64,000 nt of DNA from Candidatus Accumulibacter sp. ACC003 (GCF_907163085.1 NZ_CAJQTX010000005.1:496001-560000); one strand, 5' to 3'. Shown: positions 36,126-46,622, counted from the first letter of the stretch. Notes: a model not told the origin generated them from the letters alone. Numbers and translations are program-made.

Positions 36126-37550
36126 TCAAAGCACCTTGCCGGGGTTCATCAAGCCCTGCGGATCGAGGGTTCGCTTGATCGCCCGCATCATCTCGATCTC
36201 GACCGGGCTCTTGTAGCGCAGCAGTTCGTCGCGCTTCAACTGGCCGATGCCATGCTCGGCGCTGATGCTGCCGCCGAGTTTGTGCACCAGCTCATAGACG
36301 ATGCGGTTGACCGCCGGCTGGGCGGCAATGAACGCGCCGTTCTCGCCGGCGGCCGCTTTCGACTGGTTGTAGTGCAGATTGCCGTCGCCGATGTGCCCGA
36401 AGGTGACGATGCGGATATCGGGAAAGGCCTGCACGAGTTGCTGGTCGGCGCGCTCGATAAACTCGGGAATACGCGAAATCGGCAGCGAAATGTCGTGCTT
36501 GATGCTCAGCCCTTCGATCTTCTGTGCCTCACCGATGTTCTCGCGCAAGGCCCACAGGCGCTGCGCCTGCTCGCCGCTCTGCGCCAGCACGGCGTCGCTG
36601 ATCGCGCCGCTGTCCAGCGCCTCGGCCAGGAAGACTTCGAGCGCTTGCCGCCGGGCATCGTCGCCGTCGCCACCAGAGACTTCGATCAGCAGGTGCCAGG
36701 GGCTGGCCGAGACGGCCGCTGGCGAAGCCGGGAGATGCTTGCGGACCAGGCCGAGGGCGACGTCCGAGACCAGTTCGCAGGCCGTCAGCAGCGCGCCAAA
36801 AGACGCCTGCAGGTCAGCCAGCAAGCGCACCGCCAGCGCTGGCGAGTCAATCGCCAGCCAGGCGGTCGCCGTCGCCCGCGGCAGGGGGAAGAGCTTGACA
36901 ACGGCCGCGGTGATGATCCCCAGGGTGCCTTCGGCGCCGATGAACAGCTGTTTGAGGTCGTAGCCGGTGTTGTCCTTGCGCAGGCCGCGCAGACCATTCC
37001 AGACGTCGCCATTCGGCAGCACCACTTCCAGGCCGAGCGTCAACTCGCGCGTGTTGCCGTAGCGCAGAACCTGCACGCCACCGGCGTTGGTCGACAGGTT
37101 GCCGCCGATCTGGCAGCTGCCCTCGGCGGCGAGCGACAGCGGGAACAGGCGCCCGGCCTGCGCGGCTGCATCCTGCAAAGTCTGCAGGACGCAGCCGGCG
37201 TCGACGGTCATGGTGTTGTTCGCCGGATCGATGGCGCGCACGCTGTTGAGGCGCGAGACGCTGATCAGCACCGCTTGTCCGTCTGCCGCCGGCGTCGCCG
37301 CGCCGCACAGACTGGTGTTGCCGCCCTGCGGCACCATTGCCACGCCGGCCTCGGCGCAGGCCCGCACGACCGCCGACACCTCGGCGGTGTTGGCTGGACG
37401 GACGACGGCGATCGCCGCACCGCGATAGCGCCCGCGCCAATCCTCGAGGTGCGGTGCCATGGCCTCGCTGGCCGTCAGAAGCTGCTCGGCCCCGACGGCT
37501 TCGGCGAGCGTGCGGAGCAGCTTCGCGTGTTCACTATTCACTGGATTCAC
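36126..37550 (-). CDS. FAD-binding oxidoreductase (D-lactate/glycolate dehydrogenase GlcD-like)
   Basis: Flavin-dependent 2-hydroxyacid dehydrogenase, probably acting on D-2-hydroxyglutarate, D-lactate or glycolate. The N-terminal FAD domain carries MVPQGGNTSLCGAATP and LSTNAGGVQVLRYGNTREL; the C-terminal FAD-oxidase domain has VTFGHIGDGNLHYN and ends with AIKRTLDPQGLMNPGKVL. I chose the GTG at 37550 (length 474 aa); a much longer frame reaching 37763 begins with sequence unlike the family. The exact start is uncertain. There is no adjacent glycolate oxidase partner gene. Confidence 0.88.
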   Translation of the reverse strand: MNPVNSEHAKLLRTLAEAVGAEQLLTASEAMAPHLEDWRGRYRGAAIAVVRPANTAEVSAVVRACAEAGVAMVPQGGNTSLCGAATPAADGQAVLISVSRLNSVRAIDPANNTMTVDAGCVLQTLQDAAAQAGRLFPLSLAAEGSCQIGGNLSTNAGGVQVLRYGNTRELTLGLEVVLPNGDVWNGLRGLRKDNTGYDLKQLFIGAEGTLGIITAAVVKLFPLPRATATAWLAIDSPALAVRLLADLQASFGALLTACELVSDVALGLVRKHLPASPAAVSASPWHLLIEVSGGDGDDARRQALEVFLAEALDSGAISDAVLAQSGEQAQRLWALRENIGEAQKIEGLSIKHDISLPISRIPEFIERADQQLVQAFPDIRIVTFGHIGDGNLHYNQSKAAAGENGAFIAAQPAVNRIVYELVHKLGGSISAEHGIGQLKRDELLRYKSPVEIEMMRAIKRTLDPQGLMNPGKVL

Positions 37551-37917
37551 GGCTGGCCCTCGGACAAGAAAATGACTGCGCTGTAGTGGCTGGCGGCCAT
37601 CGCCACGGGCTTGCATGGCCATTGACCGCAGGGCCGATTGTACGGCTCTGCGGACGCCTTGGCAGTAGTCGGCAGGCACGCCGTGCCAGCACCATCGCGC
37701 CGCAGCTTGACACGAGAAGCGTGTAACAGACAGACTCATGGCGGCTGATCGCCCGGGCGCCAACGCGACTTCGTAGAAGGTCCCTTTGATAAGCGTGGCA
37801 ATTGGTGCGAAGATTCACGCCATTGCCATTTTCACCACCCACCAAGCATGTCCCCGAACCCTGCAGCGCTGCCGCAAAGACGGCCAGCGTCGGCCACAAC
37901 GTGATCCGCCGAAGCCC
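37551..37917. other. Intergenic region between divergent oxidoreductase and glucokinase genes
   Basis: A 367-bp gap. Both flanking genes have open frames extending into it, but those extensions show no family similarity. I see no RNA, repeat or recognisable operator. It must hold promoters for both directions. Confidence 0.5.
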
Positions 37918-38919
37918 ATGGAAATCGCCCAACTGCCGCCCCAGCATCGCCCTTCTACGGCCACCCCGGCGATGCTGGTCGCTGACATCGGCGGTACGCG
38001 CGCGCGCTTCGCGCTGCTCGATGAGCACGGCTCGCCGCAGCTGCTGCGGATCCTTTCGGTGGCCGACTTCGCCGGGCCGGTCGAGGCCATCCAGGCCTAC
38101 CTCGGCGAGGTCGGTTGTACCAGCTTGCGGGCCGCCGCGATCGCGCTGGCGGCGCCGGTTGATGCGCCAGTCGTCCGCCTGACCAACGCCAAATGGTGTT
38201 TTTCGCGCGCGGAAATGAAGTCGCGGCTGGCGATTTCGCGTTTGCTGTTGCTCAACGACTTCACGGCGCTGGCCTTGTCGCTGGCGCGGCTGCCGGCCAG
38301 CGACCTGCGGCAGGTCGGTGGCGGTAGCGGCGTCGCGCTGGCGGCCAGGGCGGTACTCGGCCCGGGCACCGGCCTCGGCGTCTCCGGAGTCATTTTCGAC
38401 CGCGGACGCTGGTTGGCGCTGGCCGGCGAAGGTGGCCACTGCTCGCTGGCGCCGGCCGACGCGCGTGAGTCGGCGATCCTCGCGCTCGCCTGGCGCGAAC
38501 TGCCGCACGTCTCGGCCGAGCGACTGCTGTCGGGTAGCGGCTTGCCGCTGCTGCATCGCCTGGTCGGCGAGGTCGACGGCCGCCGTTGCGAAGCCCTGAC
38601 GCCTGCCGAGATCGTTGCCCAGGCGCTGGCCAATGACGTCCAGTGCCGCGCGGTAATCGACACCTTTTGCGCGATGCTCGGCGCGGTTGCTGGCAACCTG
38701 GCGCTGACCCTCGGCGCGCGCGGAGGCGTCTATATCGGCGGTGGTATTATCCCCCGCCTTGGCGAGCTGTTTGATCGCTCGGCCTTTCGCGCTCGCTTCG
38801 AAGCCAAGGGGCGCTTCGCCGCCTACTTGGCCGCAATTCCCACCTATGTAATGCTCTCGCCGACGCCGGCCCTGCTGGGCGCGGCCGATGCCCTGGCCGA
38901 GAGCGAAGACTGCCCATGA
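37918..38919 (+). CDS. glk: Glucokinase
   Basis: Phosphorylates glucose with ATP. The 333-aa protein has the ATP-binding motif LVADIGGTRARFALLDEHG near the N-terminus, LLLNDFTALA with the catalytic Asp (N-D pair), and the GPGTGLGV and EGGHCSLAP segments typical of the bacterial Glk family. The ATG at 37918 is one option; an ATG at 37972 is also possible, as no strong Shine-Dalgarno is visible. It heads a glk-glgP-glgB-glgX cluster and provides glucose-6-phosphate from glucose released by glycogen debranching. Confidence 0.92.
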   Translation: MEIAQLPPQHRPSTATPAMLVADIGGTRARFALLDEHGSPQLLRILSVADFAGPVEAIQAYLGEVGCTSLRAAAIALAAPVDAPVVRLTNAKWCFSRAEMKSRLAISRLLLLNDFTALALSLARLPASDLRQVGGGSGVALAARAVLGPGTGLGVSGVIFDRGRWLALAGEGGHCSLAPADARESAILALAWRELPHVSAERLLSGSGLPLLHRLVGEVDGRRCEALTPAEIVAQALANDVQCRAVIDTFCAMLGAVAGNLALTLGARGGVYIGGGIIPRLGELFDRSAFRARFEAKGRFAAYLAAIPTYVMLSPTPALLGAADALAESEDCP

Positions 38920-38941
38920 ACCCCACTGGAGTAATTCCCTG

Positions 38942-41395
38942 ATGTCTGATGCTGCTGCAGTCCAACCCGAGAACGAAGCATTGCGCTCACAGATCGACCA
39001 CAAGCTGCTCTGCCAGGTGGCGACAGAGAAATCCGTAGCCGGCAAGGCAGAGTACTACCAGGCGCTGGCACACGTCGCACGCGAGCAACTGGCAAAACGT
39101 TGGGTCGAGACGCAACACGCCGACCGCCAGAACAAGGCCCGGCGTGTCTACTACCTGTCGATGGAATTCCTGATCGGCCGCTCGATGAACAACGCCTTGT
39201 CGGCACTCGATCTGCGCGATCAGGCCGCGGCTGTTTTCACGCCGCCGGGACCGTCGATTGACGAGGTGATGGAATGCGAACCCGACGCGGCGCTCGGTAA
39301 CGGTGGCCTGGGACGGCTGGCGGCGTGTTTTCTCGATTCGATGGCGACGCTCGGACTTCCCTCGTGGGGCTACGGCGTGCGCTACGAGTACGGCATGTTT
39401 GCGCAGTCGATCGTCAACGGACAGCAGGTCGAGCAACCGGAAGCCTGGGTGCACGACCGTTCGCCCTGGGAATTCCCACGCGCCGGCAAGCACTACACGG
39501 TACGCTTTGGCGGGACCGCCGAGCACCACGGCGAATGGGCCGAATGGCACGCCGCCGATTCGGTCGAGGCGAAAGCGTTCGACCACGTGATCCCCGGCTA
39601 CGGTACCGAGCGCGTCAGCACCTTGCGGCTGTGGAAAGCAGCAGCGCCATCGCAGATCGACCTCGGCGCCTTCAATACCGGCGATTACCAGCGCGCCGCC
39701 GAGTTCAAGAATCGCTTCGAGAACATCTCGTGGGTGCTCTACCCGAACGACAGCACCGCCGCCGGCCGCGAACTGCGTCTGCGTCAGGAGTACTTCTTCG
39801 TCTCGGCGTCGATGCAGGACATCCTGCAACGTCACCACGACGAGTACGGCAGTTTCGCCAATCTGGCCGACAAGGTCGCCATCCACCTCAACGACACGCA
39901 CCCGGCGATCGGCGTCGCCGAGTTGATGCGCCTGCTGGTCGACGAACATCAAATGACCTGGAACGTCGCCTGGGATCAGTGCTGTCGCATCTTCTCCTAT
40001 ACCAATCACACGCTGATGCCGGAAGCACTGGAAACCTGGAAGTTGACGCTGATGCAGCGCGTGTTGCCGCGCCACATGCTGATCATTTACCGCATCAACC
40101 AGGAGTTTCTCGACGAGGTGGTTCGCCTCTACCCGGGCGACGTCGATCTGATGCGCCGCGTCTCGCTGATCGACGACGGCAATGGCCACGAGAAGGACAA
40201 GCGCGTGCGCATGGCGCACCTGAGCATCGTCGGCAGTCACCGCGTCAATGGCGTTTCGCAACTGCATTCGGACCTGATGGTGCAGACCATCTTTGCCGAT
40301 TTTGCCCAGCTGTACCCCGAGCGCTTTCACAACAAGACCAACGGTGTGACGCCGCGGCGCTGGCTGGCGCAGGCCAATCCGGGGCTGTCGACGCTGCTCG
40401 ATGAACGGCTCGGCAAGGATTGGCGCCTCAATCTCGACCGCCTCGAGGGTCTGCGCGCGATTGCCGACGATGCCGCTTTCGGCGCCTCATTCGCGGCCGC
40501 CAAGCGCACCAACAAGCTGCGTCTGGCCGACTACGTGACGCGCGAAACCGGCGTCATCCTGAACCCCGACAGCCTCTTCGATGTGCAGGTCAAGCGCATC
40601 CATGAATACAAGCGGCAGCTGCTCAACGTGCTGCACGTGATCACCCGCTACAACGCCCTGCTCGACGGTACGGCTGTTGATTGCGCGCCGCGCAGCGTGA
40701 TCTTCGCCGGCAAGGCGGCGTCGTCGTATCACATGGCCAAACAGGTCATTCGCCTGATCAACGACGTCGCGGCGGTAGTGAACAACGATCCGCGAACGCG
40801 TGACATGCTGCAAGTCGTCTTCATACCCAATTATGGCGTGTCGGTCGCCGAGCTGATCATGCCGGCGGCCAACCTCTCCGAGCAGATTTCGACCGCCGGT
40901 ACCGAAGCGTCGGGCACCGGCAACATGAAGCTCTCGCTCAATGGCGCGCTGACCATCGGCACCGAAGATGGCGCCAACATCGAGATCCGCGACCAGGTCG
41001 GTGCCGACAACATTTTCATCTTCGGCAACAACACCGCGCAGGTCGATGCGATCCGCAAAACGAGCTATCAACCGAACGAAATCTACCAGAACGATCCGGC
41101 GCTCAAGGAAGTGCTCGACAAGATCGACGGTGGCTTCTTCTCGCCCGGCGACCGCTCGCGCTACCACGACGTCTTCAACTGCCTGGTTCACTATGGCGAC
41201 CATTACCTGCTGCTCGCCGACTACGCCGACTACGTGGTGGCCCAGCAGCGCGTCGACGCGCTCTATCTGACGCCCGCCGAGTGGCAGCGCAAGGCGATTC
41301 TCAACGTCGCCGGCATGGGACCGTTCTCGGCCGACCGGACGATTCGCGATTACGCCGAAGACACCTGGAAGCTGACCACGCTTGGCAATATTTGA
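38942..41395 (+). CDS. glgP: Glycogen phosphorylase
   Basis: Releases glucose-1-phosphate from glycogen ends using inorganic phosphate. The 817-aa enzyme carries the PLP-lysine region EASGTGNMKLSLNGALT and the EDGANIEIRDQVG segment near residue 670. The N-terminal part includes YYLSMEFLIGRSMNNAL. I chose the ATG at 38942 (GGAG upstream), 22 bp after glk. It is in the middle of a single-strand glycogen operon. Confidence 0.96.
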   Translation: MSDAAAVQPENEALRSQIDHKLLCQVATEKSVAGKAEYYQALAHVAREQLAKRWVETQHADRQNKARRVYYLSMEFLIGRSMNNALSALDLRDQAAAVFTPPGPSIDEVMECEPDAALGNGGLGRLAACFLDSMATLGLPSWGYGVRYEYGMFAQSIVNGQQVEQPEAWVHDRSPWEFPRAGKHYTVRFGGTAEHHGEWAEWHAADSVEAKAFDHVIPGYGTERVSTLRLWKAAAPSQIDLGAFNTGDYQRAAEFKNRFENISWVLYPNDSTAAGRELRLRQEYFFVSASMQDILQRHHDEYGSFANLADKVAIHLNDTHPAIGVAELMRLLVDEHQMTWNVAWDQCCRIFSYTNHTLMPEALETWKLTLMQRVLPRHMLIIYRINQEFLDEVVRLYPGDVDLMRRVSLIDDGNGHEKDKRVRMAHLSIVGSHRVNGVSQLHSDLMVQTIFADFAQLYPERFHNKTNGVTPRRWLAQANPGLSTLLDERLGKDWRLNLDRLEGLRAIADDAAFGASFAAAKRTNKLRLADYVTRETGVILNPDSLFDVQVKRIHEYKRQLLNVLHVITRYNALLDGTAVDCAPRSVIFAGKAASSYHMAKQVIRLINDVAAVVNNDPRTRDMLQVVFIPNYGVSVAELIMPAANLSEQISTAGTEASGTGNMKLSLNGALTIGTEDGANIEIRDQVGADNIFIFGNNTAQVDAIRKTSYQPNEIYQNDPALKEVLDKIDGGFFSPGDRSRYHDVFNCLVHYGDHYLLLADYADYVVAQQRVDALYLTPAEWQRKAILNVAGMGPFSADRTIRDYAEDTWKLTTLGNI

Positions 41396-41406
41396 GGAAT
41401 GCCCAG

Positions 41407-43590
41407 ATGATCGACAACGCCGAGATTATTTCTCTATGCCGGGCCGAGCACGGCAATCCTTATGCCGTTCTCGGCATGCACACCGATGCCGATGACCGCC
41501 TGTGGGTGCGCAGCCTGCAACCCGGCGCGCGCGCGGTTGCCGTACTCGACGCCAAGACCGGCAAACAGGTCGCCGAACTCGCTCAGCGCGACGTCGAGGG
41601 CGTCGAGGGTTTTTTCGAGGGTGTCATTCCGCGCCGCCGCAAGGATTTTTCGTACCGCCTGCGGATCACCTGGGCCGACGGCGTCCAGGAAACCGACGAC
41701 CCGTATCGCTTCTGGGCGGTGCTCGGCGAAATGGACGCCTGGCTGCTCGCCGAGGGCTCGCACCTGCGGCCATTCGAGCGTCTCGGCGCGCACCTGACCG
41801 AGATCGACGGCGTCGCCGGTACCACTTTCGCGGTCTGGGCGCCTGATGCGCAGCGCGTCAGCGTCGTCGGCGACTTCAATACCTGGGACGGGCGCCGCCA
41901 CCCGATGCGCCTGCGCCAGGACTGCGGCGTCTGGGAGATCTTCCTGCCGGGAGTGACCGCCGGCGCGCGCTACAAGTACGAAATACGCGCGCGCGACGGG
42001 CAGCTGCTGCCGCTCAAATCGGACCCCTATGGCTTCGAAGGTGAGTTGCGGCCGTCAACGGCGTCGGTGGTCTGTGTGCTGCCGCCGCCGGTAGACCCCA
42101 TCCCGGTAGCCGCTGGTGATGCACTCGGTGCGCCGGTGTCGATCTACGAAGTGCATCTGGCTTCGTGGCGGCGCGCTGACGACGGTGGCTTCCCGGACTG
42201 GCAGCGGCTGAGCGAAACGCTGATCCCCTACGTCGTCGATCTTGGCTTTACGCACCTCGAACTGTTGCCGATTTCCGAGCATCCTTTCGACGGCTCGTGG
42301 GGCTACCAGCCGCTCGGCCTGTACGCGCCAACCGCCCGGCACGGCACCCCGGCCGGCTTCTGCCAGTTCGTCAGCGCCTGCCACGCCGCCGGTTTGCGGG
42401 TGATCGTCGACTGGGTGCCGGCGCACTTCCCGACCGACGAACACGGCCTGGGGCGCTTCGACGGCAATCCGCTCTACGAGCATCGTGACCCGCGCGAAGG
42501 CATGCACCAGGACTGGGGAACGCTGATCTACAACTTCGGTCGGCGCGAAGTCAGCAACTTCCTGATTGGCAACGCGCTGTTCTGGATCGAGCGCTACGGC
42601 GTCGATGGTCTGCGCGTCGACGCCGTGGCGTCGATGCTCTACCGCGACTACAGCCGCTCGGAGGGACAGTGGGTGCCGAACGTCCATGGTGGCCGCGAGA
42701 ACATCGAGGCCGTCGCCTTCCTGCGCCGGATGAACGAGGTTCTCGGCCAGGAACACCCCGCGGCCGACACCTATGCCGAGGAATCGACTTCCTGGCCGAT
42801 GGTCAGCCGGCCGCCGTCGATGGGCGGACTGGGCTTCCACTACAAGTGGAACATGGGCTGGATGCACGACGTTCTCTCGTACATGGCGCAGGATCCGATC
42901 TACCGTCGCTATCATCACAACAAGCTCAGCTTCGGGATGATGTACGCCTTTACCGAGAACTTCGTCCTGCCGCTGTCGCACGACGAAGTGGTGCATGGCA
43001 AGGGCTCGCTGATCAACAAGATGCCCGGTGATACCTGGCAGAAATTCGCCAACCTGCGTTCGCTCTACGGGTTCATGTGGGCGCACCCGGGCAAGAAGCT
43101 GCTGTTCATGGGCGGCGAGTTCGGCCAGTGGAGCGAGTGGAACCACGATACCTCGCTCGACTGGGCGCTGCTCGACTTCCCGACGCACGCTGGCGTCCGC
43201 AATCTGATCCGCGACCTCAACAGCCTCTACCGCAGCCGCCCGGCGCTGCACGAGGTCGATTTCGAGCCGGCTGGTTTCGAATGGATCGCCGCCGACGACG
43301 CCGACGCTTCGGTGATCGCCTTCATTCGCTGGACGCGCGACCGTTCGCGGGCCATCGTCTACGTCGGCAACTTCACGCCGGTCGTTCGTCAGGGCTACCG
43401 CATCGGTGTGCCGGTCGCCGGCAAGTTCTACGAGCGGATCAATACCGACTCCGAACACTATGGCGGCAGCAACGTCGGCAACGGCGCGAACGCGATTACC
43501 GCCGAGCAGCGGCCGGCACACGGCCGCGAATGGTCGCTGAACCTGACGCTGCCACCGCTCGCCGCAATTTTCCTGGAGTGGGTACCGTGA
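41407..43590 (+). CDS. glgB: 1,4-alpha-glucan branching enzyme
   Basis: Introduces alpha-1,6 branches in glycogen (GH13). The 727-aa protein has an N-terminal CBM48-like region, then VWAPDAQRVSVVGDFNTWDG, a catalytic Asp in GVDGLRVDAVASMLYRDY and a catalytic Glu in TYAEESTSWPMVS. The C-terminal beta domain ends in LPPLAAIFLEWVP. The start ATG is 11 bp after glgP, and its TGA overlaps the glgX GTG by three bases, so all three glg genes are likely on one transcript. Confidence 0.96.
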   Translation: MIDNAEIISLCRAEHGNPYAVLGMHTDADDRLWVRSLQPGARAVAVLDAKTGKQVAELAQRDVEGVEGFFEGVIPRRRKDFSYRLRITWADGVQETDDPYRFWAVLGEMDAWLLAEGSHLRPFERLGAHLTEIDGVAGTTFAVWAPDAQRVSVVGDFNTWDGRRHPMRLRQDCGVWEIFLPGVTAGARYKYEIRARDGQLLPLKSDPYGFEGELRPSTASVVCVLPPPVDPIPVAAGDALGAPVSIYEVHLASWRRADDGGFPDWQRLSETLIPYVVDLGFTHLELLPISEHPFDGSWGYQPLGLYAPTARHGTPAGFCQFVSACHAAGLRVIVDWVPAHFPTDEHGLGRFDGNPLYEHRDPREGMHQDWGTLIYNFGRREVSNFLIGNALFWIERYGVDGLRVDAVASMLYRDYSRSEGQWVPNVHGGRENIEAVAFLRRMNEVLGQEHPAADTYAEESTSWPMVSRPPSMGGLGFHYKWNMGWMHDVLSYMAQDPIYRRYHHNKLSFGMMYAFTENFVLPLSHDEVVHGKGSLINKMPGDTWQKFANLRSLYGFMWAHPGKKLLFMGGEFGQWSEWNHDTSLDWALLDFPTHAGVRNLIRDLNSLYRSRPALHEVDFEPAGFEWIAADDADASVIAFIRWTRDRSRAIVYVGNFTPVVRQGYRIGVPVAGKFYERINTDSEHYGGSNVGNGANAITAEQRPAHGREWSLNLTLPPLAAIFLEWVP

Positions 43591-45572
43591 GCGGCGGCGC
43601 GACGCTCGCGGCCGGGCGGCCGTGGCCGCTCGGTGCGCACTGGGACGGGCACGGCGTCAACTTCGCGCTGTTCTCGGCGCACGCCGAGGCCGTCGAGCTG
43701 TGCGTTTTCGACGGCCAGCGGCAGCAAACGCTGGCTTTGCGCCACTGCAGCGATCAGGTCTGGCACGGCTATCTCGCCGGCGCCGCACCCGGCTTGCGCT
43801 ACGCTTACCGCGTGCGCGGCCCGGCAGCGCCCGAGCAGGGCCAGCGTTTCGATTCCCGGCGGCTGTTGCTCGACCCTTACGCGCGCGCGGTCGTCGGCCG
43901 CTATCCTCCGGTCAGCCCGGACGACCCGACGCAGGCGCTGCTGGCGACCGTCGTCGACGAAGACTTCGACTGGGGCAGCGACGCGCCGCCAGCGACGCCG
44001 TGGGCCGATAGCGTGTTCCTCGAAGTTCATGTCAAGGGCGTCAGCCGGCAGCACCCCGACGTTCCCGAAGCCTTGCGTGGGACCTACGCCGGGCTCGCCT
44101 CAGCGGCGATGATCGAACACTTCCAGCGGCTCGGCGTCACCGCCGTCAGCCTGCTGCCGGTGCACCACTTCCTCGACGAGCAACGCTTGCTCGAGCAGGG
44201 GCGCGTCAACTACTGGGGCTACAACACGCTCGCCTTCTTCGCTCCCGAGCCGCGCTACGCCGCCGGCGTCGGTGGCCAGTCGGTGATCGACGAATTCAAA
44301 ACGATGGTCCGGACGCTGCACGCCGCCGGCCTCGAGGTGATCCTCGACGTGGTCTTCAACCATACCGCCGAGACCGACGAATTCGGCCCAACGCTGACCT
44401 TTCGCGGCATCGACAACCAGAGTTATTACCTGCTTCCGAAAGGCAATCTCGCCGCCTACGAGAACTACAGCGGCTGTGGCAACACCTTCAACCTCACTCA
44501 GCCGCGCGTTCTGCAACTGGTCATGGATGCCCTGCGCTACTGGGTCGGCGTGATGCACGTCGACGGCTTCCGCTTCGACCTCGCCGCCGCGCTGGCGCGC
44601 AACAGCGCCTTCCTGCCGGCGCTCAGGCAGGACCCCGTACTGCAGCACGTCAAACTGATCGCCGAACCCTGGGACATGGGGCCGTACGGTTACCAGCTGG
44701 GGCGCTTCCTGCCGGGCTGGAGCGAATGGAACGACCGCTTCCGCGACGACGTACGCGCCTTCTGGCTGACCGGCGAAGTCGGCGTCGGCGCGCTGGCGCA
44801 ACGCTTGGCGGGTTCCAGCGAAATATTCGCTGGTGGCGGACGTGCACCGCAGGCCGGCGTCAACTTCATCACCGCCCACGACGGCTTCACCTTGCGCGAC
44901 CTGGTCAGCTACCAGAGCAAGCACAACGAACTCAACGGCGAGGACAATCGCGACGGGCATGGCCACAACCTCTCGTGGAACTGCGGCGAAGAAGGTGAAA
45001 GCAGCGACCCGGCGGTACTCTCCAGACGCCGCCGCTTGCAGCGCGCGCTATTGACGACGCTGTTGATCGCCCAGGGCGTGCCGATGCTGCAGGGCGGCGA
45101 CGAACTCGGCCGGACGCAGGCCGGCAACAACAACGCCTATTGCCAGGACAACGCGATGACCTGGGTCGACTGGCAGGACGCCGACCGCGAGTTGATCGAT
45201 TTCGTTGCCGGGCTGATCGCCTTGCGGCGACGTTTCCCGCAACTGCGGCGCAGCAGCTGGCTGAGCGGCGACGCTGACGCCGTCTGGTGGCACCCGGCCG
45301 GGCGACCGATGGGCGTCAACGATTGGCAGTCGGCGACGCTCGGCACCTTTGCCTTGCAACTCGCTGGCGAGGCGCCCGATGACGGCGCGCTGCTGTGTTT
45401 GATCAATCGTGACGAAATACCGGTCCCGTTCCTGCTGCCGCCGGGCGCCTGGCAACAGCTCTGCGACAGCAGCGCTGCCTCGCCCTTCGCCAGCGTGCAA
45501 CGCGAGACCACCAGCCCGGTCGCCGCGCGTAGCGTCCAGCTACTGACCCGAGTACCCGCCGCGGGGAGGTGA
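43587..45572 (+). CDS. glgX: Glycogen debranching enzyme
   Basis: Hydrolyses alpha-1,6 branches (isoamylase-type GH13). The 661-aa protein starts at GTG 43587, overlapping the glgB stop. Family segments are VNFALFSAHAEAVELCVF, the catalytic Asp in HVDGFRFDLA, the Glu in LIAEPWDMGPYGYQ, and GGDELGRTQAGNNNAYCQDN. It follows glgB directly and completes glycogen turnover. It converges on the Nudix-ThiE gene with a 20-bp gap. Confidence 0.95.
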   Translation: MSGGATLAAGRPWPLGAHWDGHGVNFALFSAHAEAVELCVFDGQRQQTLALRHCSDQVWHGYLAGAAPGLRYAYRVRGPAAPEQGQRFDSRRLLLDPYARAVVGRYPPVSPDDPTQALLATVVDEDFDWGSDAPPATPWADSVFLEVHVKGVSRQHPDVPEALRGTYAGLASAAMIEHFQRLGVTAVSLLPVHHFLDEQRLLEQGRVNYWGYNTLAFFAPEPRYAAGVGGQSVIDEFKTMVRTLHAAGLEVILDVVFNHTAETDEFGPTLTFRGIDNQSYYLLPKGNLAAYENYSGCGNTFNLTQPRVLQLVMDALRYWVGVMHVDGFRFDLAAALARNSAFLPALRQDPVLQHVKLIAEPWDMGPYGYQLGRFLPGWSEWNDRFRDDVRAFWLTGEVGVGALAQRLAGSSEIFAGGGRAPQAGVNFITAHDGFTLRDLVSYQSKHNELNGEDNRDGHGHNLSWNCGEEGESSDPAVLSRRRRLQRALLTTLLIAQGVPMLQGGDELGRTQAGNNNAYCQDNAMTWVDWQDADRELIDFVAGLIALRRRFPQLRRSSWLSGDADAVWWHPAGRPMGVNDWQSATLGTFALQLAGEAPDDGALLCLINRDEIPVPFLLPPGAWQQLCDSSAASPFASVQRETTSPVAARSVQLLTRVPAAGR

Positions 45573-45592
45573 GTTTCTGGTCGGACGGCTGC

Positions 45593-46585
45593 TCAGCGCC
45601 AGCCGCGCAGCAGTGCGATGCCGTGCGCGCCGTGGCTGCAGGCCAGGTCGAGCGTCTCGGGCTGCATGCCGCCGAGTGCGTAGACCGGCAAGGGCGAACG
45701 TTCGACCAGGCGCGCGAACTCGGTCCAGCCGATGCCGTCGGCGCCGGCGTGACTGGGCGTCGGCAGCAGCGGCCCGAGGACAACGAAATCCAGCCCGAGT
45801 TCGGCTGCCCGAGCCAGGTCGGCAGCGCTGTGGCACGAGGCGGCCACGCAGGTGAAATCCGGCCGCCGCTCGAGCTGCCAGAGCTGCGACGACGATAGAT
45901 GCACGCCCTGCGCGGCAACCGCGCGGGCGAGTTGCTGATCGTCGTTGATCAGCACGCAGGCCTTCTCGTAAGGACGCGCCAGCGCCATCACAGCGGCGGC
46001 GAAGCGCTGCCGCTGCGCCGCCGCCAGCGTCTTGTCGCGAACCTGCAGCAGCCGCAGCCCCTGCGCCAGGGCGCGCTCGAGCCGCGCCAGTTCGGCCGCC
46101 ACGCCGTTCTCTTCGGCGTTGCTCAGAGCATACAGTTCGGGCAGCGCGAGCGCCGCCAGGATCGGGCCATTGGCGGGCAGAATCGGCGCCACGCTGGCTG
46201 CCTCGCCGACGGTCAACCAGGCGAAGGCGCTGTGCTCGAGCGGGGCGATCTCGCCGTGCCACGAGTTGACGCGGAAAAAGCGCAGGCGGACGCTCGCATG
46301 CGGGTAGCTGAATTGGCAGCAGACCCACGGCCAGGCCTGCTCAACGGTGATCCCCAGCTCTTCGTGTAGCTCGCGCCGCAAGGCCTGCGGCACGCTCTCG
46401 CCGGGCTCGACCTTGCCGCCGGGAAACTCCCAGTAGCCGGCATAGACCTTCCCGGGCGGGCGTTGCGCGAGGAGAAACTCGGGCGCCGCCGGGTCGCCGC
46501 GCAAGAGAACGGCCGCCGCGACTTCGGTAATCTTGCGGCCGTCGCCGGTGGCGCCGGCTGTGGCCGCTTCGCCAGGCTCGTTCAT
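45593..46585 (-). CDS. Nudix hydrolase fused to thiamine-phosphate synthase-like domain
   Basis: Two-domain protein of 330 aa. N-terminal Nudix domain (about 1-140) with GGKVEPGESV followed by REL and EELGI, as in MutT (8-oxo-dGTPase). C-terminal TIM-barrel domain related to ThiE/TenI (about 145-330), with VLINDD, GVHLSSSQL, FVVLGPLLPTPSHAG and YALGGM. The same fusion is widespread in Proteobacteria, where it is annotated as a Nudix family hydrolase. The ThiE-like half is TenI-type and may not make thiamine phosphate. The start at 46585 is supported by the family; the long upstream extension is not. Confidence 0.88.
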   Translation of the reverse strand: MNEPGEAATAGATGDGRKITEVAAAVLLRGDPAAPEFLLAQRPPGKVYAGYWEFPGGKVEPGESVPQALRRELHEELGITVEQAWPWVCCQFSYPHASVRLRFFRVNSWHGEIAPLEHSAFAWLTVGEAASVAPILPANGPILAALALPELYALSNAEENGVAAELARLERALAQGLRLLQVRDKTLAAAQRQRFAAAVMALARPYEKACVLINDDQQLARAVAAQGVHLSSSQLWQLERRPDFTCVAASCHSAADLARAAELGLDFVVLGPLLPTPSHAGADGIGWTEFARLVERSPLPVYALGGMQPETLDLACSHGAHGIALLRGWR

Positions 46586-46622
46586 CGGCGCGGCTGGCGC
46601 GCAAGGCGCTTGGCGCAGCGCC